In this document: positions 59,295-64,000 of the stretch, piece by piece
Numbering within the stretch: the first letter of the stretch is position 1
Layout: every line of letters begins with the position of its first letter
NCBI RefSeq assembly: GCF_963665245.1
Contig: NZ_OY762268.1
Span: forward strand, 744,001-808,000
From: an uncultured Paludibaculum sp.
Lineage (GTDB): Bacteria; Acidobacteriota; Terriglobia; Bryobacterales; Bryobacteraceae
Reading direction: 5' to 3'
Length of the DNA: 64,000 nucleotides
Translations under genes and position numbers: made by a program
The notes under the pieces: model-generated
What the model saw: only the letters and a program-made list of their open reading frames with translations
Databases searched by the model: none
What the model was told of the DNA's origin: nothing

Positions 59295-59312
59295 CAGCAG
59301 TTCGAGGGCCGC
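59295..59312 (-). promoter_or_regulatory. Putative sigma-54 promoter of CsbD gene
   Basis: On the minus strand GG (59310-59309) and GC (59298-59297) lie 10 nt apart in CGGCCCTCGAACTGCT, which resembles the LPATA-gene promoter CGGACCCCGAATTGCA. It is 100 nt from the tandem palindrome at 59411, about two helical turns more than at the other genes. Other GG-N10-GC matches exist in this region, so this one is tentative. Confidence 0.4.
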
Positions 59313-59410
59313 ACGCGGTGCCTGCTATAGTCCACGCGCTCGCGTGATCCGCGCACCCGGTTCAGTCGTCGAATCCGATTACAAGCACCTTCCCCGCGGC
59401 CGCAAAGCTC

Positions 59411-59444
59411 TGACCGCGCCACGTCACATGACGTCGCGCGGTCA
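59411..59444. promoter_or_regulatory. 34-bp tandem palindrome, copy 4, shared by CsbD and SYLF genes
   Basis: TGACC-GCGCCA-CGTCA (59411-59426), 2 bp, TGACG-TCGCGC-GGTCA (59429-59444). The whole element is also symmetric about its centre: TGACCGCG pairs with CGCGGTCA, and ACGTCA with TGACGT. It sits in the 358-bp gap between the divergent CsbD and SYLF genes, which has no other gene. Confidence 0.78.
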
Positions 59445-59519
59445 CTCGCCGAACGCTTCGACTCACCGAAATCGCTGCTCCACCCCTCTCTGGCTGAATC
59501 GGCTCAACAAATCGCCCTA

Positions 59520-59536
59520 TTGGTGTTCCCCGTGCA
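59520..59536 (+). promoter_or_regulatory. Putative sigma-54 promoter of SYLF gene
   Basis: TTGGTGTTCCCCGTGCA carries GG (59522-59523) and GC (59534-59535) 10 nt apart, with TTGG at -24 and TGCA at -12. It lies 59 bp upstream of the SYLF start and 77 nt from the tandem palindrome, the same distance as at the LPATA gene. Confidence 0.5.
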
Positions 59537-59594
59537 CAGTGACCAGTGTCACCCACGCCCTGACGGGTCACCGGGTCGACCAAAGGGGTGAACT

Positions 59595-60293
59595 ATGCGA
59601 ATACTTCTTGTGGCTGCTCTGGCGTTCTCGCCGCTGTTGGCCAAGGACAACGAACCGGCAAAGCGCCTGGCGGAGGCCTCCGCGGTGTTCTCGGAGATCA
59701 TGGCAACGCCCGACAAAGGCATTCCGCAGGATCTGCTGGGAAACGCCCACTGCATCGTGATCGTGCCTAATCTCAAGACCGGCGCGTTCCTCGTCGGTGG
59801 CAAGTACGGCAAGGGCTATTTGTCCTGCCGCAACAAGAACGGCCCAGGCTGGTCAGCGCCGGGCACGGTGCGCATTGAGGGCGGCAGCGTTGGTTTCCAG
59901 ATCGGCGGCTCGACAACCGACCTGATCATGCTCGTCATGTCGGAGCGCGGCGCGGACAAGTTGCTTGAGAGCAAATTCACTCTCGGCGGCGAAGGCTCCG
60001 TGGCGGCTGGTCCGGTAGGACGCACAGCGACAGCCCAGACCGACGTTCAGATGCACGCTGAGATCCTTTCCTGGTCGCGGTCACAGGGCCTGTTTGCCGG
60101 CCTCGCGCTGGAAGGTGCCACGCTGCGGCAGGATCTGGACGACAACAAGACGCTCTACGGCAAGGCGCTCGAAAACCGCCAGATCGTGACGACGCGGGTC
60201 CGTGCGCCCAAGGCTGCGATGAGACTGCTTGGTCTCCTCAACAAGTACTCGCCGCGCGAGCAGAAGAGCGCGACGCCGTCCACAACGCAATAG
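59595..60293 (+). CDS. SYLF-domain (YSC84-like) lipid-binding protein
   Basis: A 232-residue secreted protein with a signal peptide (MRILLVAALAFSPLLA) and a SYLF/Ysc84 domain. Family segments are LLGNAHCIVIVPNLKTGAFLVGGKYGKG (given in parts), WSAPGTVRIEGGSVGFQIG and GGEGSVAAGPVGRTA. SYLF proteins bind lipids; bacterial members are periplasmic and poorly studied. AGGGGTGA precedes the ATG. It is the first of at least five plus-strand genes (SYLF, OmpA, slipin, membrane protein, partial secreted protein). The activator palindrome and a sigma-54-type promoter lie upstream, so the whole run may be under the activator. Confidence 0.88.
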   Translation: MRILLVAALAFSPLLAKDNEPAKRLAEASAVFSEIMATPDKGIPQDLLGNAHCIVIVPNLKTGAFLVGGKYGKGYLSCRNKNGPGWSAPGTVRIEGGSVGFQIGGSTTDLIMLVMSERGADKLLESKFTLGGEGSVAAGPVGRTATAQTDVQMHAEILSWSRSQGLFAGLALEGATLRQDLDDNKTLYGKALENRQIVTTRVRAPKAAMRLLGLLNKYSPREQKSATPSTTQ

Positions 60294-60323
60294 TCTTCGA
60301 GAAAGAAACGCAAGGTAACTCAT

Positions 60324-61982
60324 ATGAAAATGATCGGCGCATTCCTGCTGGTTTGTGGAGTTCTGTCGGCACAGCAGCCCCAACAGCAAGGGGAGACAGC
60401 GGCCGTAGTGGCCGCCGGAACCACTCCCATCTACCGCGTGACCGTCACGGCGCGGACCGCAAAGGCACTCAACTACCAGCACCGTAGCGGCGCGACCAAG
60501 ATCGATTTCCGCGGTACGGAACTCATGGCCAAGGCTCGCGGCGAAGCCAAGGTGGAGAGCAAGCAGGGCTATATCGAGATCGAAGTCGAGTTCGACGATC
60601 TCCAGCCCGCCAACCTGCAGGGCTCTGAGTATCTCACCTACGTTCTTTGGGCCATCACGCCCGAAGGCCGCACCTCCAACCTGGGCGAGATCCTGTTGAA
60701 TGGCACGAAGAGTAAGCTCAACGTAACCACGGAACTCCAGGTGTTCGGTCTGGTCGTCACGGCCGAGCCCTATTTTGCAGTGACCCGACCCAGTGACCTG
60801 ATTGTGATGGAAAACGTCGTGCGCGCCGACACAAAGGGCAAGATCGAAGAGATCGATGCCAAGTATGAGTTGTTGCAGCGCGGCCAGTATCAGCGTCTCG
60901 CGAATCCGCTGGCTCTGAAGTTAGACAGCAAGCAGCCGCTGGAGCTCTACGAAGCACGCAATGCCGTCCAGATCGCCCGCGCTGTCGGTGCGGACCGCTT
61001 TGCCGCCGAGACTTTCCAGAAGGCTGAGAAGAGCCTGGCCCAATCCGAGGCCTATCAGGCTCGCAACGCCGGAAGCAAGCCAGTGACCATGACCGCCCGA
61101 GAGGCCGTGCAGACCGCCGAAGACGCGCGGGCCATCGCCGTCAAGCGGCAGGATGAAGAAGCGCTGGCCGCCGAGCGGGCGCGCTCATCCGAGCGGGAAG
61201 CCACTTCGGAATCGGCACGCCTCGCGGCGCAATCCGAGGCCGACCGGGTGACGCGTGAGGCCGAACAAGCCCGGCTCAAGGCCCAGTCCGAAGCGGAACG
61301 CCTGACGCAGGAGAAGAACGCCCAGACCGTTGCGTCCGCCATGGAAGCCGATCGCCTCAAACGCGAGAATGAAGTAAAGCTGGCCGCCGCCGCGGCCGAC
61401 AACGCCGCCCGTACCGCCGCGGCCGCAGCCGAGGCGGATCGCCTCAAACGCGACAACGACGCACAGCGCGCCGCCAGCCAGGCGGAACTCGACAAGGCCG
61501 CCCAACAGCAGGCCCAGTTGGAGGCCGAGAAGGCTCAGCTGCGCAACGACCTCCTGAAGCAGTTCAACGTCGTTCTCCAAACCCGGGATACGGCGCGCGG
61601 CCTGATCGTGAACATGTCCGACGTCCTGTTTGATACGGGCAAGTTCTCGTTGCGGCCCACCGCTCGCGAGAAACTCGCCAAAGTCGCCGGCATCGTCTCG
61701 GGCCATCCGGGCCTGAAGCTGGATGTGGAAGGTCATACCGACAGCGTCGGGGGCGAAGAGTACAACCAGTCGCTCTCCGAACATCGCGGTTCATCGGTCC
61801 GCGACTTCCTCGTGCTGCAAGGCATGGCCGAGGGTTCGGTCACGACCAAGGGCTTCGGCAAGACTCAGCCGGTTGCCACTAACGATACGGCGGAAGGCCG
61901 CCAACAGAACCGGCGGGTGGAACTGGTGATCTCAGGCGACGTGATTGGGTCGCGCATCGGAACCCCTATTGCCGCCAGATAG
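60324..61982 (+). CDS. OmpA-family protein with long coiled coil
   Basis: A 552-residue envelope protein. A signal peptide (MIGAFLLVCGVLSAQQ) is followed by a beta-rich domain with TKIDFRGTELMAKARGEAKVE, then about 150 residues of heptad-like coiled coil (residues 260-415: repeated EADRLKRE and QSEADRVTRE units), and a C-terminal OmpA/peptidoglycan-binding domain from about 430 (SDVLFDTGKFSLRPTAREK, LDVEGHTDSVGGEEYNQ, NRRVELVISG). The coiled coil would span part of the periplasm and tie an outer element to peptidoglycan. It lies 30 bp downstream of the SYLF gene with AAGG before its ATG, so it is cotranscribed. Confidence 0.9.
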   Translation: MKMIGAFLLVCGVLSAQQPQQQGETAAVVAAGTTPIYRVTVTARTAKALNYQHRSGATKIDFRGTELMAKARGEAKVESKQGYIEIEVEFDDLQPANLQGSEYLTYVLWAITPEGRTSNLGEILLNGTKSKLNVTTELQVFGLVVTAEPYFAVTRPSDLIVMENVVRADTKGKIEEIDAKYELLQRGQYQRLANPLALKLDSKQPLELYEARNAVQIARAVGADRFAAETFQKAEKSLAQSEAYQARNAGSKPVTMTAREAVQTAEDARAIAVKRQDEEALAAERARSSEREATSESARLAAQSEADRVTREAEQARLKAQSEAERLTQEKNAQTVASAMEADRLKRENEVKLAAAAADNAARTAAAAAEADRLKRDNDAQRAASQAELDKAAQQQAQLEAEKAQLRNDLLKQFNVVLQTRDTARGLIVNMSDVLFDTGKFSLRPTAREKLAKVAGIVSGHPGLKLDVEGHTDSVGGEEYNQSLSEHRGSSVRDFLVLQGMAEGSVTTKGFGKTQPVATNDTAEGRQQNRRVELVISGDVIGSRIGTPIAAR

Positions 61983-61999
61983 GTGGAACGTGGCGCATC

Positions 62000-62022
62000 G
62001 AGGGAGCCGTCCGGGCTCCCTC
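62000..62022. terminator. Hairpin between OmpA and slipin genes
   Basis: GAGGGAGCC (62000-62008) pairs with GGCTCCCTC (62014-62022), a perfect 9-bp GC-rich stem with a 5-nt loop, 18 bp after the OmpA stop. No T-run follows, so it may be a partial terminator or an RNA-stability element. Confidence 0.5.
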
Positions 62023-62057
62023 CGCCATCGGGTTAGGCAACGTTTGGAGGAGTTCGT

Positions 62058-62837
62058 ATGATCGACATCTGGATCGTAGTACCGGTCGCATTGGTTCTCT
62101 ACTTACTGGCCTCAATCAAAATCCTAAGAGAGTATGAACGCGGCGTAGTATTCCGGTTGGGCCGCGTCCTGGCACAGGCGAAGGGGCCCGGCATTGTCTT
62201 TGTCTTCGCGCCGATTGACCGCATCGTGCGCCTGTCGCTGCGCATCGAAGCCCTCGAGGTCCCGGCGCAGGACGTGGTCACCCGCGACAACGTCACCGTC
62301 AAGGTGAACGCCGTCATCTTCTTCCGGGTGGTCGACCCCCGCCTGGCGGTTCTTGAAGTTTCCAACTTCCTCTATGCGACCTCGCAGTTGGCGCAGACCA
62401 CCTTGCGGAGCGTCCTGGGCGAAGCCGAACTCGACGAACTGCTGAGCCAGCGAGGCAAGCTGAACCTGCGCCTGCAGTCGATCCTCGATCAGCACACCGC
62501 CTCGTGGGGCATGAAGGTCACACTCGTGGAAGTGAAGCAGGTGGAACTGGCTGAACAGATGATCCGCGCCATCGCGCGGCAGGCTGAAGCCGAACGCGAG
62601 CGTCGCGCGAAGGTCATCCACGCGGAAGGCGAATACCTGGCGGCCGAGAAACTGGCCATGGCCGCCGCGGTCATCCAGAAGGAACCTGTGGCAATCCAGT
62701 TGCGCTACCTCCAAACCCTCGTGGAAATTGGCGCCGAGCACAATACGACCATCGTCTTCCCTCTGCCCATCGATCTGATCGCTTCGATGACGCAGGCGCT
62801 GAGCAGTTCAAAAGCGACGGGCTCGGCCGCGGCCTAG
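62058..62837 (+). CDS. Slipin (SPFH/band 7 family)
   Basis: A 259-residue inner-membrane SPFH protein. One N-terminal membrane segment (WIVVPVALVLYLLASI) is followed by the slipin band 7 domain: ILREYERGVVFRLGRVLAQAKGPG in parts, VPAQDVVTRDNVTVKVNAV and ALRSVLGEAELDELLSQR-like LRSVLGEAELDEL. A charged helical region (AIARQAEAERERRAKV) leads to the end. Slipins form large membrane rings and are often linked to envelope stress. No NfeD protease-like gene follows, unlike in many genomes. The ATG has GGAGGAG upstream, and a hairpin separates it from OmpA. Confidence 0.93.
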   Translation: MIDIWIVVPVALVLYLLASIKILREYERGVVFRLGRVLAQAKGPGIVFVFAPIDRIVRLSLRIEALEVPAQDVVTRDNVTVKVNAVIFFRVVDPRLAVLEVSNFLYATSQLAQTTLRSVLGEAELDELLSQRGKLNLRLQSILDQHTASWGMKVTLVEVKQVELAEQMIRAIARQAEAERERRAKVIHAEGEYLAAEKLAMAAAVIQKEPVAIQLRYLQTLVEIGAEHNTTIVFPLPIDLIASMTQALSSSKATGSAAA

Positions 62838-62912
62838 AGCCATGTCCCGGTTGAGCGGATACCAAACGACAAAGGATGCGCGCCCATAGGCGCGCGGTGA
62901 AGGAGAGAGTCG

Positions 62913-63359
62913 ATGTCTACCTCATTTGAAGTGCAACCACCCAAGCCTGTATGGGAACTGCCGCCCGTGCTTCCACTCAACCAGGTGATGTGGGACGCCT
63001 GGGAAGCGAAGGGGATCGCGGAGGAACGGCGTTCCAACGCCGCACTCTTCAAAGCCTCGCTCTGGGCGTCCATCGCCGCGCTGCTGGCGGCCGCGGTCAT
63101 TTGGTCCCATCTCGCCCCGTACGATGTTGTCGTCAGATTCATAGTCTCCATTGCGGCGCTCGGCATCACGGTGAGGAGCCTGCGGACGAGGCACTACTCC
63201 ACGGCCGTCACGTTCGCCGCCCTGGTGCTGCTCTACAACCCCGCATTGCCGGTGTTCGCCTTCGCGGGCGACTGGCAGCGTGCGTTCGTCGTGGCCAGCG
63301 CCGTCCCCTTTGTTGCTCTGCTCGCTCGTAGCCCGGCAGGAGCCAAACGTCATGTCTAG
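62913..63359 (+). CDS. Small membrane protein, DUF6804-like
   Basis: A 148-residue protein with about four membrane helices (FKASLWASIAALLAAAVIW, VRFIVSIAALGITV, VTFAALVLLYNPALPVFAF, AFVVASAVPFVALL). The helix 3 ending in LLYNPALPVF resembles the DUF6804 family. The function is unknown. The ATG is preceded by AAGGAGAG, and the gene is 75 bp after the slipin gene. Its stop overlaps the start of the partial gene at 63352. Confidence 0.65.
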   Translation: MSTSFEVQPPKPVWELPPVLPLNQVMWDAWEAKGIAEERRSNAALFKASLWASIAALLAAAVIWSHLAPYDVVVRFIVSIAALGITVRSLRTRHYSTAVTFAALVLLYNPALPVFAFAGDWQRAFVVASAVPFVALLARSPAGAKRHV

Positions 63360-64000
63360 TTTCAAACGACTCATCCCCAGGTCAGCCGCCACTGCGGTAC
63401 TTGCCTTCACCGCGCTCACGGCCACCGCGTGGGCCGCCGATCTATCCGTGTATCGCGGCTTCGCACTCGGATCGTCCTTGCCCGCCGTTGCCAAGCAAAC
63501 CGGCGCCAAGGTCGAGGATGCGAAGATAACGCAGAGCCGTCCAGCCCTCATTCAGGTTCTGGCATGGAGGCCTCAGACTCTGAGCGCGTCCACCCAGACA
63601 GAGCCGGCGCAGGATGTGACCTTCACGTTCTATAACGGCGAGTTGCTCCGCATTCTGGTCAGCTACGACCGTTACGAGACCGAGGGGTTGACGCCCAACG
63701 ATATCACCGAGGCGTTCAGTGCTACCTTCGGTGTTCCAGAGAGACCCACCGGCGCTTCCAAGGTTGTGCAAGGGGCCTATGGCGACCAGGAAGAACTCGT
63801 CGCCCGTTGGGAAGATGCCAAGTATCGCTTTGAGCTTATCCAGGCATCGTTTGGCCCCAGCTACAGGTTGGTGGGCGTATTGAAGCGTCTGGAAGCGCCT
63901 GCCCAGGCATCTATCCTTGAGGCGGCGCGTCTCGACGAGAAGGAAGCACCTCAAAGAGAGGCCGCCCAGAAGCTTACCGATGGCGAGATCGAGCGCGCCA
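63352..64000 (+). CDS. Partial secreted protein of unknown function (runs off right edge)
   Basis: An open frame from the ATG at 63352 to the right edge, 216 residues visible. It starts with a signal peptide (ATAVLAFTALTATAWAA) and continues without stop: DLSVYRGFALGSSLPAVAKQ, TFTFYNGELLRILVSYDRY and NDITEAFSATFGVPE. No family was recognised; the pattern FYNGELLRI is typical of small secreted domains that compare with a calculated flow, but this is only impression. It overlaps the membrane-protein gene by 8 bp and is the fifth gene after the SYLF promoter. Confidence 0.7.
   Translation, partial: MSSFKRLIPRSAATAVLAFTALTATAWAADLSVYRGFALGSSLPAVAKQTGAKVEDAKITQSRPALIQVLAWRPQTLSASTQTEPAQDVTFTFYNGELLRILVSYDRYETEGLTPNDITEAFSATFGVPERPTGASKVVQGAYGDQEELVARWEDAKYRFELIQASFGPSYRLVGVLKRLEAPAQASILEAARLDEKEAPQREAAQKLTDGEIERA

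Noticed and set aside
59540..59570. TGACC-AG-TGTCA and TGACGGGTCA between the SYLF promoter and start codon
   Set aside because: Half-sites resemble the activator motif, but the spacing is wrong (2 and 0 nt instead of 6); not counted as sites.
1..64000. CRISPR arrays, rRNA, tRNA and prophage
   Set aside because: No regularly spaced repeats, RNA gene sequences or phage structural genes were seen by eye; a covariance-model scan was not possible here.

Overview
The window is about 64 kb of high-GC, densely packed bacterial DNA. It looks like an Acidobacteriota chromosome, most likely of the Bryobacterales/Solibacter type. This is inferred from the VWFA-related protein of acidobacterial type, two very large carboxypeptidase-regulatory/TonB-type outer-membrane proteins, many Tat-exported sugar-metabolism proteins and long runs of genes overlapping by ATGA/GTGA. 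No rRNA, tRNA or CRISPR array was seen. Taxonomy was not tested by any search.

Layout. 1-260: end of an insertion sequence, with a transposase running off the left edge. 264-8660: single genes (TauE/SafE permease, arylsulfotransferase-like protein, DHA2 efflux pump, metallo-beta-lactamase fold hydrolase, PAPS-type sulfotransferase, amidohydrolase, MFS symporter). 8689-22050: a seven-gene minus-strand operon (outer-membrane receptor, two paralogous Tat-exported glycosidase-like proteins, Gfo/Idh oxidoreductase, M20 hydrolase, class V aminotransferase, RhaT-like permease) with a divergent LysR gene and a palindromic operator. 22134-35307: a second module of the same design (receptor, MFS, LamG protein, SDR, mannonate dehydratase, RraA-like protein, GH5-like and GH2 hydrolases), again with a divergent LysR gene and operator. 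35355-38322: a Tat-exported protein of unknown function and an exported Gfo/Idh protein.

38506-48880: a nine-gene minus-strand run joining a malic enzyme, a Cys-rich small protein, a VWA protein, a class D-like sortase and a mannoside set (two GT4 glycosyltransferases, two GH130 phosphorylase-like enzymes, a transglutaminase-like protein). Just upstream, at 48960-49712, is a secreted protein ending in an LPATA sorting signal, the obvious sortase substrate. 49975-54143: a small membrane protein and a CheB-CheR-PAS-histidine kinase-receiver protein. 54497-64000: a SEC-C motif protein, a PAS-containing sigma-54 activator, then envelope or stress genes (secreted unknown, CsbD, SYLF, OmpA, slipin, small membrane protein, partial secreted protein).

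The most interesting signal is a 34-bp element made of two 16-bp palindromes (TGACC-N6-YGTCA, 2 bp, TGACS-N6-GGTCA). It occurs three times in near-perfect form and once degenerate. The copies lie in front of the LPATA protein, the Thivi_2564-type protein, the secreted unknown gene and the divergent CsbD/SYLF pair, all within 10 kb of the sigma-54 activator gene. Downstream of each is a GG-N10-GC sequence, in three cases at the same distance (77, 78, 77 nt). I read this as the activator's local regulon: an envelope-stress system that also feeds the sortase pathway. I know of no published description of it, but I could not search.
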